Assembly (NCBI GenBank): GCA_012271135.1
Contig: JAAXGZ010000072.1
Coordinates: forward strand, 1-64,000
Source: Caldilineales bacterium
Lineage (GTDB): Bacteria > Chloroflexota > Anaerolineae > Caldilineales > Caldilineaceae
Length of the DNA stretch: 64,000 bases
Direction: 5' to 3'
Both the position numbers and the translations under genes were made by a program. The notes beneath the pieces are model-generated. The model was not told where the DNA came from. It made no database searches and was given only the letters and a program-made list of their open reading frames with translations. Below, in pieces: positions 1-9,120 of this stretch. The number at the start of each line of letters is the position of its first letter. Position 1 is the first letter of the stretch.

Positions 1-315
1 TGCATCGACCTGGGCCCCGGCAGCCAACAGCACTTCCGCGACGGTGACATGGCCTTCCGCAGCTGCCCTGTGCAAGGGGGTCCAGCCGTCGGAGGCCTGC
101 GCGTTGGCATCCGCACCAGTGGCCAGTGTGCACTGAATCGTGGCGAGGTCATCATTCCACACCACAATGTAGAGAGGTGGTTTCCTGTACGGGTCCATGG
201 ATTGCAGATCGACTTCTGCCAACCGACCAGCACACAATTCGTCGCTGACACAAGCGGCGGCACTTGTCAGCACCAACATGCAACCAAGCAGTAGACAGGC
301 AATCCTGCGGTTCAC
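1..315 (-). CDS. ankyrin-repeat protein with signal peptide, partial at left edge
   Basis: Reading the minus strand from a GTG at 315 gives 105 codons open to base 1, so the C-terminus lies outside the window. The start is preceded by GGAGG six bases upstream. The first ~23 residues form a signal peptide (basic start, hydrophobic core, ending SAAAC, which could be a lipoprotein cleavage site). From about residue 70 there is a clear ankyrin repeat (DGWTPLHRAAAEGHVTVAEV), with a preceding half repeat ending in GADANAQ. Ankyrin repeats mediate protein-protein contacts. A secreted or periplasmic location is inferred from the leader. The partner is unknown. Confidence 0.8.
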   Translation of the reverse strand, partial: MNRRIACLLLGCMLVLTSAAACVSDELCAGRLAEVDLQSMDPYRKPPLYIVVWNDDLATIQCTLATGADANAQASDGWTPLHRAAAEGHVTVAEVLLAAGAQVDA

Positions 316-350
316 CTTTGGCCTCCGTGGCGATGGCTCCCGGGCGGATA

Positions 351-1376
351 TTACCTCGGGACGCGGCACACCCGACTTGCCTCGTCGATCATGTCGAAAA
401 CCGAGTACCGGGCACCCACGCCGAGCTCGCGCAGAGCCTTTGCACCACTCAAGTTGGATCTCGCTGGCGCGCCCGGCAGTCTGACCTCAACCCAACGTTT
501 GCTCAAAGCCTTGCCCATGTACGGGATGACTTCGGCTTGGGAAACCGGTTGCTCCGGCGCGAAGTTGTATGCATTGTTGCTGGCCTCCGGCTTGAACAAC
601 GCAGGTACCAGTCCAACTGCGATGTCGCGGGTGTCCATGATGTCCATCGTCAATGGTTGTCCTGCATCCGTCAGACCCAACAGGAGCGGATTGTCATCCG
701 AGTCCACAGCCTGCAGACGGCGTATGGACTCCGTGGTCACGAAATCGGTGCGTCCGCTGTCCAGCAGCCAGGACAACCTGCCCTTGACATAAAACTGCCT
801 CTCGGCAAAGAAGCCGTGCGGGTCCAGGATTTCCTGCCAGGTCTGGTTGTGGCAGAAGCGGACGATCGTGAACCGGCAGTTCGGCACCACACGGGCTGTG
901 TGGCGCGTCAGTTCCTCACCGATGAGCTTGCTGACTCCATAGGCGGTGGTGGGCTCCAGCGGATGGTTCTCGTCGGTGGGCGTGTATTGGGGAAATGGCC
1001 CCGGGTATACCTGGTCGCTGGAAGCGAACAACAGCCGGAGCGGTGACGGCGGCCGCTGCTGGATTGCCTGCATAAGGTTGCGCGTGCCCTCCACGTTGAC
1101 CTGCCAAATCAGATTGTCCTGGTGGAGTTGATAGAGGATCACCGCTGCCAAATGGACGATGTGTGACACATCGGACACGGCTGACATCAGAGCCGCGGAG
1201 TCGTCGAGGGAGCCTTCCACCACCTCCACGGCGGAGTCGACCTTCGCTCGGAGCGGATCGTCCGGCATCACCAGGCCCCGGACCGCAACCTCCCGAGCCA
1301 GAAGCTCCGCTGCCAAATGGGAGCCCACGCGGCCCGTAATGCCGGTAATGAGGACGCGGGAGCGGTCGCTGGCCAT
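351..1376 (-). CDS. NAD-dependent epimerase/dehydratase family protein
   Basis: 341 aa extended-SDR (Rossmann) protein. The N-terminal nucleotide loop reads GITGRVGSHLA (GxxGxxG, residues ~11-21), HLAAV follows at ~75, and the catalytic YGVSK (YxxxK) is near residue 145. The family acts on nucleotide sugars or related substrates. The exact substrate cannot be read from the sequence. It lies 69 bases downstream of the threonine synthase gene on the same strand and may be cotranscribed with it. The ATG at 1376 has no strong ribosome binding site, so the start is moderately certain. Confidence 0.85.
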   Translation of the reverse strand: MASDRSRVLITGITGRVGSHLAAELLAREVAVRGLVMPDDPLRAKVDSAVEVVEGSLDDSAALMSAVSDVSHIVHLAAVILYQLHQDNLIWQVNVEGTRNLMQAIQQRPPSPLRLLFASSDQVYPGPFPQYTPTDENHPLEPTTAYGVSKLIGEELTRHTARVVPNCRFTIVRFCHNQTWQEILDPHGFFAERQFYVKGRLSWLLDSGRTDFVTTESIRRLQAVDSDDNPLLLGLTDAGQPLTMDIMDTRDIAVGLVPALFKPEASNNAYNFAPEQPVSQAEVIPYMGKALSKRWVEVRLPGAPARSNLSGAKALRELGVGARYSVFDMIDEASRVCRVPR

Positions 1377-1445
1377 TGCTTGGTGCCGGATGCGCGGAAA
1401 GTGAAATTGTGCGTCCTATGCTGGTGGTACCACCGACGTGGTGTC

Positions 1446-2618
1446 TCAGTCGAACAGATGGGTGTACTTGAGCGAGGTGCCGGTGTTGAATAGGACCACG
1501 GTTTCGTTCCGGCCAATCATGTGTTGGCTGAGCAGGACCCTGTGTGCCTCCAGGCAGGCGGCGGCTTCGGGAGCCGGAAACACCCCGGTCAGGGACGCCA
1601 TTAATCCGATCGATTCCATGATGGCTTCGTCGGTCACGGTGATGGCGGTGCCTTCGCTGGCTCTGACCGCGTCGAGGATCAGGAAGTCTCCCACGGCCTT
1701 GGGCACGCGCAGACCGTCGGCGATCGTGGCCGCATTCTCCCATTCCTCGGCGAACCGCTCGCCGCGGTCATAGGCCCTGACGATGGGTGCGCAGCCTGTC
1801 GTCTGTACAGACACCATCCGGGGCCGTTTGGAGCCAATCAGCCCCATCTCCTCCATTTCCGCAAATGCCTTCCACATGCCCACCAGACCGGTTCCGCCGC
1901 CCGTGGGGTAGACAATGACATCCGGCAGCGTCCAGTCGCACTGCTCCGCGATCTCATAGCCCATGGTCTTTTTGCCTTCAAGGCGGTACGGTTCCTTGAG
2001 CGTGCTCAGGTCGAACCAGCCGTGTGCCTGTACGCCTTCCGCAACTTTGGCGCCGCAATCGGTGATCAATCCATCCACCAGTGTCACGCTTCCGCCGTAG
2101 GCTTGGCATTCGGCCTTGAAGGTGTGGGGGACGTCCCGGGGCATATAGACGTGGGCCTCCAGGCTACCGGCCGCGGCGTAGGCGCACATGGCCCCGGCGG
2201 CGTTGCCGGCGCTGGGGATGGCGAGGGCGGTCTCGCCCAGTTCCTTGGCGCGGGAAACCGCCATGCCTAGGCCGCGCGCCTTGAAACTGCCGGTGGGGTT
2301 CAGTGCTTCATCCTTGATGTAGGTGTTCGGACAACCAATGGCCTCGCCCAGGCGCGACGCCTTCAGCAGGGGAGTCGAACCCTCCCCAAGGTCAAGCACG
2401 TTTGCATCGTCCCTGACCGGGAGGACTTCCCGATAGCGCCACATGCCGGGTTTGCGGCGCACCAGGTTCTCTGGTGTAAGGGTTTTGGCGGCTTCGGCCA
2501 AGTCGTAGCGTGCCAGGAGGGGGCGCTGGCTGTTCGGAGCCAGGTTCATGACCTGATCCGCTTCGTAGGTTTGGCCGGTCAGGCTGCATTCAAGGTGGGT
2601 GAGTGTTGACTGTGGCAT
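1446..2618 (-). CDS. thrC: threonine synthase
   Basis: 390 aa PLP fold-type II enzyme of threonine synthase type, converting O-phosphohomoserine to threonine. The PLP lysine is in NPTGSFKARG (~residues 107-116) and the glycine-rich phosphate loop is YPTGGGTGLVGMW (~237-249). The N-terminus has the short LECSLTGQTYEADQ segment typical of thrC. Length is normal for the shorter class. It is divergent from the PLP enzyme at 2820, with ~200 bases between them that should hold both promoters. Paralogues of this fold can act on other hydroxy or phospho amino acids, so the name rests on overall resemblance. Confidence 0.85.
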   Translation of the reverse strand: MPQSTLTHLECSLTGQTYEADQVMNLAPNSQRPLLARYDLAEAAKTLTPENLVRRKPGMWRYREVLPVRDDANVLDLGEGSTPLLKASRLGEAIGCPNTYIKDEALNPTGSFKARGLGMAVSRAKELGETALAIPSAGNAAGAMCAYAAAGSLEAHVYMPRDVPHTFKAECQAYGGSVTLVDGLITDCGAKVAEGVQAHGWFDLSTLKEPYRLEGKKTMGYEIAEQCDWTLPDVIVYPTGGGTGLVGMWKAFAEMEEMGLIGSKRPRMVSVQTTGCAPIVRAYDRGERFAEEWENAATIADGLRVPKAVGDFLILDAVRASEGTAITVTDEAIMESIGLMASLTGVFPAPEAAACLEAHRVLLSQHMIGRNETVVLFNTGTSLKYTHLFD

Positions 2619-2819
2619 GGATGTCGGCAGTGTTGAATTCGGAGTTCGAGGGTTGGCAATCCGCAGCGTGCCCCATCAAGGACCGTATCGCCGGAGACTG
2701 AGCGAGGCAATGACCCGTGCGCTTGGTTCACACTGAATCGTAGTAGGGTAAGGGCCGCACGCGACCTAGGATTATAGGGCCGCAAATCCAAGATGCGCTT
2801 TGCCGGAGGCTTGCCGCAG

Positions 2820-4214
2820 ATGTCTGATCCGAAACATCCGGTATATGGTCCCACCTATGCGGAAATGCGGGATCCAGGCCTCTTGGACCCGGTGTTTCGG
2901 GCTCGTGCAGCGGAATTACAAAATCACTTGCCGTTGCACCGGGACAATCTGTACAACATCCACTGGCAGGATGGGCATACCGGCGTGCCGGCATTCCTGG
3001 TGCCGCAGGCAGTATCCGGGTTGGCGGCAAACCTGGTTGTCATGGACGGCGGTACGTTCCCGTCCGGAAGCATGAAGGTCGGACCTGCCTACGCCATGTT
3101 GATGGAGCGGGAGCTCAACGAGGGTATACGGCCCGGAAATACCACGGTCATTGCCCCCTCTACCGGCAACTTCGGCATCGGCTCGGCCTGGGTGGCCAGA
3201 GTCAAGGGCTATGAGGCGCGCATCGTGATGCCCTCGGGGATGAGCCGGGAACGGTACGCGTTGATCGAGCGTTACGGCGCGACCACGGATCTGACCCCCG
3301 GCTCCGAGGCCGATGTCAACCTGACCCTGCAGCGGACGCAGGACCGGTATGCCGGGCAGTCGGATTGCACGGTGTTGGGGCAATTCTCGGACTTGGCGAA
3401 CTACCGTTTTCACCGCCACGTCACGGCGGAAGGCGTGCGACGTGCGGTTCAGGGGCTTGGATTGGACGGCGTTGATCTGTTCGTGTCCGCGCCCGGCAGC
3501 GCGGGCACGCTGGCTGCCGGAGAAGGACTGCGGGAGTCCTTTCCCGATCTGTGCATTGCCGCCGTGGAGCCCGAGGAGTGCGCCACGCTCACGGATGGCG
3601 GTCGGGGCTCGCATGCCATTGAAGGGATCGGTGACCAGATGGTGACGCTCATCCACAACGTGCATGCCACCGATCTCGTGGTGCGGGTTCCGGATGTCCA
3701 CACAATCAGGGGCACGGCCGTGTTCAGCGGCTCAACAGACGACATCATGGCCATGTTTGGAGTCGATGAGGGCTGTGCAGCCCGTTTACAGGGCCGTTTT
3801 GGGCCGAGCGGGATCTGCAACGTCGTCGGTGCGATGCAGGCTGCCTCCTATCTGGGTCTGGACCAGAGGCGTACTGTCGTCACGGTTGCAACGGATTCGA
3901 ACGATCGATACCGGTCCGTTCTAGACAGGTTGTCGAACAACCTCGGCAGGCAGCCGCATCGACGCGATCTGTCCGGGTGGTGGTCCCAGGTCCGGAAGCT
4001 TGAGGCTGTCCGGCAGGTCCTGGACATTCGTGAGGGCGAGCACCGGGAGCGCTTGCATGGCATGAAGCGGGATACATGGATCCCGTACGGCTACAGCGCG
4101 AACTTCATCGACTCGATGCAGGACCGGACCTTTTGGGATCGGGAATACGCTCGTGTTGCACAACTGGACCGCCAGTGGCAGGCACTTCGACAACCGCCTG
4201 ATTCATGTCGGTAG
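2820..4214 (+). CDS. cysteine-synthase-like PLP-dependent enzyme
   Basis: 464 aa from the ATG at 2820, chosen over an upstream ATG at 2793 because GGAGG lies about ten bases before it. It is a fold-type II PLP enzyme. The Schiff-base lysine is in FPSGSMKVGPAY (~residues 79-90), TGNFGIGSAW (~115) binds substrate/PLP, and a glycine-rich APGSAGTLAAG loop is near residue 225. It is longer than ordinary O-acetylserine sulfhydrylase (~310 aa), with an extra C-terminal helical segment. It is probably a beta-replacing or beta-eliminating enzyme of cysteine synthase type; the substrate is unknown. It is transcribed divergently from thrC. Confidence 0.75.
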   Translation: MSDPKHPVYGPTYAEMRDPGLLDPVFRARAAELQNHLPLHRDNLYNIHWQDGHTGVPAFLVPQAVSGLAANLVVMDGGTFPSGSMKVGPAYAMLMERELNEGIRPGNTTVIAPSTGNFGIGSAWVARVKGYEARIVMPSGMSRERYALIERYGATTDLTPGSEADVNLTLQRTQDRYAGQSDCTVLGQFSDLANYRFHRHVTAEGVRRAVQGLGLDGVDLFVSAPGSAGTLAAGEGLRESFPDLCIAAVEPEECATLTDGGRGSHAIEGIGDQMVTLIHNVHATDLVVRVPDVHTIRGTAVFSGSTDDIMAMFGVDEGCAARLQGRFGPSGICNVVGAMQAASYLGLDQRRTVVTVATDSNDRYRSVLDRLSNNLGRQPHRRDLSGWWSQVRKLEAVRQVLDIREGEHRERLHGMKRDTWIPYGYSANFIDSMQDRTFWDREYARVAQLDRQWQALRQPPDSCR

Positions 4215-4460
4215 GGCGCGGAGACAACAACACCTGGACCGTCGTGACGGCGCACGGTACGAGGATCGGTGGGCGAGCCTCAAACTCTTGGCTTGTCTAC
4301 CGTGGCTCCCGGCAGAGCGGATTGCATGTTGGTCACGATCGGCGAAGCAGCCCGCATTCCGGGCACGAAGCCCGACACCCCTGTGCCCGACGAACGGGGC
4401 CGGTGTTGTGTTCGGCGGTTCTTTGGTTGGTGACGTCCTGCCGACATGCCGCGCGTGTTG

Positions 4461-5543
4461 CTACTTGGAGGTGTCTTCCTCGGGGATGTGTGGCAGCAGG
4501 CCCCAGATTCTTTCGGCGGGGACCTGTGCCGGGCCACCGCCGTCCCGGATCGCGAGCAGGAGTCGTGCGCCGTCGGGAACTTCGTCAAGGTCGAAACGCA
4601 CGCCGCGCCGGGCCACCTCGACAACTCGGTCGACATGGGCTTCGACATCCCGCGCCAGCCGTGTGTCCAGACCGCTGATGGCCAAGGTGCGCCGGAAGCT
4701 TAACAGCATTCCCACAACCTGTCCCTCGGCTTGCCCTTCGGCCCGCCCCTCGGCCCGCCCCTCGGCCCGTCGTTCGGCCATCTGTCTGAAAAAACGTTCC
4801 TGTACCGTTTCCATTTCCTTCACCACCTCACTGAGTGGACGGCTGTCGTCCAGTTGGCCGGCATCCAGCAGGAGCCTTCCCTGCTCGTCCCGGAGTCTGT
4901 CCCACTGTCTCATCTTATCGGACAGAAACCGCATCAGAAGTTCGTAGGCATCCCGGTCCCCCAGGCCGCGAATGGCTTGCAGGACCGGGATGGTCTCGCC
5001 CGGGTCCCCGCAGCGTTCGACCTCGAAGACCATCCGCACCAGGCGCGACGCGGGCTCCTCCTCCCGCTTCATGTGCAGTACGTCATAGTACTGCACGGGG
5101 AATTCGAAGCGCATGAGCACCTGAGCCAGAGGGCTGAAAAGGTCGTGCAGGGAGGGCGGCCGCCAGCGGTCCGGTCCGGTGTAAAGGACGGCCACCACCA
5201 CTGGCGGCAACCCCTGTCGCCGGGCGTGTCGCGTCATGCTCTCGTACAGTTCCAGAAGGCGATCCATGACATAGCGTGCGAGGCGAAGTTCGAGCGCGCG
5301 CTCGCGCGAGCTTTGGGCCTCCACGATCATCATGACGGTGCGCTGCCGGTCGGTGTCGAAGGCCCAGATGCTGTCGGCAATACGCTCGTGGCCGGTCTCC
5401 TTGACCGAACTGGTTGGTCCCGGCTGCAGGGATTGGCGGTCAACGGTGCCGAGGCCGAACGCGTCGGCCAGCACCTGTGCCATCTCGTAGGCGAAGACGG
5501 CGCTGGTCAGAATGCGCTTGTAACGCCGATCATGAATGGCCAT
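4461..5543 (-). CDS. Rpn-family (PF04754/Transposase_31-like) nuclease, paralogue 1
   Basis: 360 aa from ATG 5543 (MAIHDRRYKR). That start is set by alignment with the paralogue at 21270-22331, which begins with the same motif. The N-terminal ~150 residues carry a PD-(D/E)XK-like arrangement: WAFDTDRQRTVMMIVEAQS supplies an acidic residue and the E-x-Q typical of Rpn recombination-promoting nucleases. A helical region ending RIWGLLPHIPEED closes both paralogues. The middle contains a run of AEGR units encoded by five 12-bp DNA repeats. Rpn proteins of Escherichia coli are DNA endonucleases that promote RecA-independent recombination. No terminal inverted repeats were found around this copy. 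Confidence 0.75.
   Translation of the reverse strand: MAIHDRRYKRILTSAVFAYEMAQVLADAFGLGTVDRQSLQPGPTSSVKETGHERIADSIWAFDTDRQRTVMMIVEAQSSRERALELRLARYVMDRLLELYESMTRHARRQGLPPVVVAVLYTGPDRWRPPSLHDLFSPLAQVLMRFEFPVQYYDVLHMKREEEPASRLVRMVFEVERCGDPGETIPVLQAIRGLGDRDAYELLMRFLSDKMRQWDRLRDEQGRLLLDAGQLDDSRPLSEVVKEMETVQERFFRQMAERRAEGRAEGRAEGQAEGQVVGMLLSFRRTLAISGLDTRLARDVEAHVDRVVEVARRGVRFDLDEVPDGARLLLAIRDGGGPAQVPAERIWGLLPHIPEEDTSK
4722..4781 (-). repeat. five 12-bp tandem repeats inside the Rpn paralogue 1 gene
   Basis: Five head-to-tail units of 12 bases, variants of CCCCTCGGCCCG on the plus strand, encode repeated (G/A)-E-G-(R/Q) tetrapeptides on the minus strand. The paralogue at 21270 has a single AEG at the same place, so the array is a local expansion in one copy. 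The unit keeps the reading frame. Confidence 0.85.
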
Positions 5544-6142
5544 TGACGAATCGACCGCTGGACTCCGTGGGATCAATATGGGAATACTATATTCCGGTTG
5601 TTTGAGTGTGCAAAAAACGTCAAAGTGTTCTTTGTTTGGCATTTGTCGGAATACCAACCGGACTTTCAGCCACCAGCGGGCCGAAAGATGCCGTCTGTGC
5701 AGCATGAAGCCAATTTGGGTTTTCCGTACGGCACCGGAACCTTGTCCCACCCGCCAATGGACCTCTTCTCCAGGGCGGCTTGCAGGAGCGTGACGATGGT
5801 CACAGCCATGGGCATGTTGTTTCCGATAGGGTGATCCGAGGCGAGGGACCTTGGCAACAGGTCCCCGGTCCCATGGCCAAGGTTTGATTTTCAACCCGTT
5901 TGCCGAGCAGGAATGGTGGCCTCCGGCATCCTTCGGCCACCGCTGGTCCCACAGTAAGGCAGCCGACGCGTCGCGCCTGCGTCGGCTGCTGTATGGAGCC
6001 ATGCAACACACGGTCCCGCAGGAGCGGATGTTCCCTGCCGCCGGATTATTGCGGCCCGCTTGGGACCGGACAGGGTTTGGTCAGGAACCGCTCGGGATTG
6101 ACAAATCCATTCTCGGACAATCCGGGTTGTCCGTGTCGGAAT
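5544..6142. other. intergenic region upstream of Rpn paralogue 1, with a strong hairpin
   Basis: No convincing gene on either strand. The only clear structure is a perfect 11-bp inverted repeat (GCAGCCGACGC / GCGTCGGCTGC, 5959-5969 and 5979-5989, 9-base loop). It has no adjacent T tract, so a terminator role is doubtful. The 60 bases before the Rpn start resemble those before the second Rpn gene (GCAAAAAAC followed by TCAAAGT), suggesting a shared leader. Confidence 0.5.
5959..5989. repeat. perfect 11-bp inverted repeat
   Basis: GCAGCCGACGC, nine-base loop, GCGTCGGCTGC. It would form a very stable stem-loop on either strand, between the lactate racemase gene (minus strand, ends at 6143) and the Rpn gene. 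It could stop or protect the racemase transcript, but no U tract follows. Confidence 0.6.
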
Positions 6143-7426
6143 TCAACGGGGATCGCGGTCAACGTAGGCAATGGTCATGGGACCATCCGGCATCACGCAG
6201 ATGCGCGGTGCAACTCCATTAGTCGGGACAGCCAGTTTGGCAACAGTCTTGGACACGTCGGCGCAGGGAATGAACAAAGCCTCCCGGATCTGCTTCTCGG
6301 TCAAGCCGTTGCTGAAGACATGCACGTCGGCTTGTTGTTGGATGCGCGCCTGAATCTGAACCTGCCACTGATCATGCTCTTCAAATCCGTCCTCATTCAG
6401 CATGGCCAGGATGCCGTCGGGTGATCCGCCACGGCGAAGCAGTTCCGCATACTTGCCGTGGTCGGGAATGCCATCGGCACACTCGACTGCCATCACAATG
6501 TGGCCGTTGGGCCTGGTGATCTGGCTGGCAGCGCTCATGCCCTTGACACACTGGTACAGGTTCTGATCAAGCGGGTAGCCGCTGTTGCAGGAGACCACAA
6601 TGTCATAGGGTTCGCCCACCGGCACCATGGAGTGTCGGCGCACGAAGTCCGCGCCCTTCCGGTGGGCGGCCAACAGGTCTCCGGCAAACACCCCGGTGAT
6701 CTCGTGTTGCTGGTTCAGGGTGACGTTCAGGAGGAACACCTCGTCCAGCAGCAAGGCAACTTCCTTCATCTCCTCCCAGATGGGATTGCCGTCAAGCGAG
6801 CCCCATGTGGCCTTGGGACTGCCCACCATTCGGCGTCCGTGATTGGACAGAACACTTTCGAAACCCGCCAGGGACGGCAGTACACCCTTGGGACCGCCTG
6901 AAAAACCTGCAAAGAAGTGGGGTTCGATGAATCCGGTCAGAATGCACAGGTCGGAGTCCACCAGAAGATGGTGCAGCCGGACGGTATGGCCGTTCGAGGT
7001 TCGGCCCATGTCGACCAGCAGGTCGTCGTCAAAGGCATCGTGCTGGAGACACCGAAAGTTCTCGTAGACGGCATCCCCAACGAGTGCGCGGTGCTCGCTT
7101 TCGGTCTGCGGCCTGTGGGTACCGAGAGCGTTAACCAGGGTGATGTGGGTTCGAGGAACTCCGGCATCGAGCAGTTCATCCAGGACCACAGGCAGGATAC
7201 GGTCATTGGGTGTCGCTCTGGTGATGTCGGTGTGGACAATCACGATGTGGCTGGAGGGATCGACGCGGTCGGCAAGAGGAGCGCTTTCGATTGGCGAGCG
7301 CAGTGCCTGTTCCAGAGCCGCTTTCTCCGACGTGACCCCGGGCAGTTGGGTTGATTGGATCACGTCGGTATCGGAAGGCACCTTGATTGCCAACCCGGTG
7401 TGTCCGTAGGCAACTTGGACCTGCAT
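6143..7426 (-). CDS. larA: LarA-type nickel-dependent lactate racemase family protein (DUF2088)
   Basis: 427 aa, the normal length for LarA. Motifs include IVHTDITRATPN (DxTR, ~residues 63-74), the LVNALGTHRP histidine (~108) and GFIEPHFFAGFSGGPKGVLP (~170-190). The last holds the His and Lys that bind the nickel pincer (NPN) cofactor in characterised LarA. Family members racemise lactate or epimerise other short 2-hydroxyacids. With several D-2-hydroxyacid dehydrogenases in the window, a sugar-acid or hydroxyacid role is plausible. No larBCE cofactor-maturation genes are nearby; they would be needed elsewhere in the genome. Confidence 0.85.
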   Translation of the reverse strand: MQVQVAYGHTGLAIKVPSDTDVIQSTQLPGVTSEKAALEQALRSPIESAPLADRVDPSSHIVIVHTDITRATPNDRILPVVLDELLDAGVPRTHITLVNALGTHRPQTESEHRALVGDAVYENFRCLQHDAFDDDLLVDMGRTSNGHTVRLHHLLVDSDLCILTGFIEPHFFAGFSGGPKGVLPSLAGFESVLSNHGRRMVGSPKATWGSLDGNPIWEEMKEVALLLDEVFLLNVTLNQQHEITGVFAGDLLAAHRKGADFVRRHSMVPVGEPYDIVVSCNSGYPLDQNLYQCVKGMSAASQITRPNGHIVMAVECADGIPDHGKYAELLRRGGSPDGILAMLNEDGFEEHDQWQVQIQARIQQQADVHVFSNGLTEKQIREALFIPCADVSKTVAKLAVPTNGVAPRICVMPDGPMTIAYVDRDPR

Positions 7427-7741
7427 GTTTGGTTTCGCTGGTGGTTGTGGCCAAATGCAGCCCCGCTTGGCACTGGCTTTGAACCTGCTTCCGCCAATGG
7501 ATTGTGGGCAGGTTACTGTAGCGTGTCCGCTGTTTGGCCAAGGGAACCTTCCACTACCTTACGGGATAAGGGACGGCCCCTTCAACGTCTGTAGTCTGCC
7601 TCCACGACCGCCGTCCTGATACAGGACGGGCAAGACGGGACTGTTTTACTTGTGCTGAGGCGGGTGTTCATGCACATCAAACACAAGAAGAAGCCGCAAT
7701 CTGGTGTGAACTCGAATTGGGACCCGGTTCCGAAGACGGGG
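7427..7741. other. intergenic region, no gene seen
   Basis: 315 bases between the MFS gene end and the racemase start, both on the minus strand. No supported open frame. The racemase promoter should lie in the right part of the gap as transcribed (7427-7600). A short GTCCTG-ATA-CAGGAC inverted repeat near 7615 is too weak to assign. Confidence 0.4.
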
Positions 7742-8938
7742 TCAGTGTCCGGCTCCCGTCGGATCAGCAGTGGCGGGTAGCAACAACCGTCCTCCGATCT
7801 GCGGTACCAGCAGCAGCAGACATGGCACCGCCAGCAACAGGAACGTGGTTTGGATTCCGAACTGTTCCGACAGGAATCCGGCGACGAACGGTCCCGTGAA
7901 CATGCCGACACCGTAGATACCCTGATGCAGGCCCATGGCGGCGGTCCTCTCGTGGTCGGACACCTCTCTGATGCTCAGGCCCATGAGCGTCGGATAACCA
8001 ATGCCGGTGGCCAATCCAACCAATCCCTGCGCCAGGAACAGCCACCAGACGGTGGGTGCCCAGGCGGCCAGCAAGGTGGCCATGCCCAACAACAGAAACC
8101 CCGTGCGAACCAGGTTGCGCGCGCCGAGCCGGTTGACGAAGGCGGCCGTGGTCGACAAGCCCACCAGGTTGACTGCCATGAAGACAGTCATGAGAAGGCT
8201 GACTTCCACGTCCGAGGCGCCCATGTTGACCGCCAGGATGGGGATGAAGCTGAACGTAACAGCCCAGTTCACGAACTGGGAGGTGGCATTCAGCAGCGCC
8301 GGAAACAGCACGTGGGGCCGCGAGGCAAGTGCCGCGATGGGACCGAGCGAAGGCTTGGTCGGAGCACGGGGCGTTTCCCTGACCAACAGCATCAACACCA
8401 AGGCCAGAACGGCCGCAACAGCCGCCAGGTTGAAGGCTAGGGAATAGCCGCCGGCGCTGTTGACGAATCCGGTGGCACCGGTAGCCAGGATCCGTGCTGC
8501 ACCGCCGACCATGGCCATTAACGCAGTGGCCCGGATGGCTTGTGCCGGTGGAAAGAACCGGCTGAACACCACCACGATGGGTACCCATGTGGCCGCGGCC
8601 AAGCCGGTGACGCTCCGGCCAACCCCAATCCAAAAGATGTCGTCGGCGAATCCGATCAGCCAAGCCCCCAAGGCAGTAAGTAGGTAGCCAAAGAGGATGA
8701 AAGGTTTGGCTCGTCCCAGGAGATCACTTGTCACACCCACGGGAAAGCGCAGGAGGGCCTGCCAGAGGCCGTACATGGACAGAACAAGGCCAATTAAACC
8801 CAGATGGCTGCTGTATTGTTTTACGTAAATGGGGAGGGTGGGTGCGTAGAGGTACAGACCTACCCAGTAGCAGAAGACGGCGCCGACAAACACTGCGATT
8901 TGCCATCCGTGGGCGCGGGTGGTGGAGTGGGTCTGCAT
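7742..8938 (-). CDS. MFS transporter
   Basis: 398 aa from ATG 8938 (MQTHSTTRAHGW). The longer open frame upstream is rich in Pro/Ser/Arg and unlike a membrane protein. About twelve hydrophobic segments form two six-helix halves. The loop between helices 2 and 3 reads GVTSDLLGRAKPF, matching the MFS GxxxD(R/K)xGR(K/R) signature. It resembles drug/solute-proton antiporters of the YajR/NarK-like soluble-substrate group; the substrate cannot be assigned. It lies upstream of and divergent from the acetoacetate-decarboxylase-like gene. Confidence 0.85.
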   Translation of the reverse strand: MQTHSTTRAHGWQIAVFVGAVFCYWVGLYLYAPTLPIYVKQYSSHLGLIGLVLSMYGLWQALLRFPVGVTSDLLGRAKPFILFGYLLTALGAWLIGFADDIFWIGVGRSVTGLAAATWVPIVVVFSRFFPPAQAIRATALMAMVGGAARILATGATGFVNSAGGYSLAFNLAAVAAVLALVLMLLVRETPRAPTKPSLGPIAALASRPHVLFPALLNATSQFVNWAVTFSFIPILAVNMGASDVEVSLLMTVFMAVNLVGLSTTAAFVNRLGARNLVRTGFLLLGMATLLAAWAPTVWWLFLAQGLVGLATGIGYPTLMGLSIREVSDHERTAAMGLHQGIYGVGMFTGPFVAGFLSEQFGIQTTFLLLAVPCLLLLVPQIGGRLLLPATADPTGAGH

Positions 8939-9120
8939 GGAGCTTGGTGTCTGCGTGGCAGGACGGTGAGCCGACCGGTAGCCTGCGGTCCCGGGTATGG
9001 AACGGACGGTCTGTAGACTAAACTCAAACGGGCTGTTTCCGACAGTCGCGGTTGGTCCGAGTTGGGTTTGCAGGATGGCCGCGCCGGGGGCATGGCGATG
9101 TTTCGGACAGGAGGACTTGG

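Noticed and set aside
916-1743. 275-residue minus-strand open frame between epimerase and thrC
   Set aside because: Low-complexity Arg/Gly/His-rich shadow of two well-supported genes in another frame.
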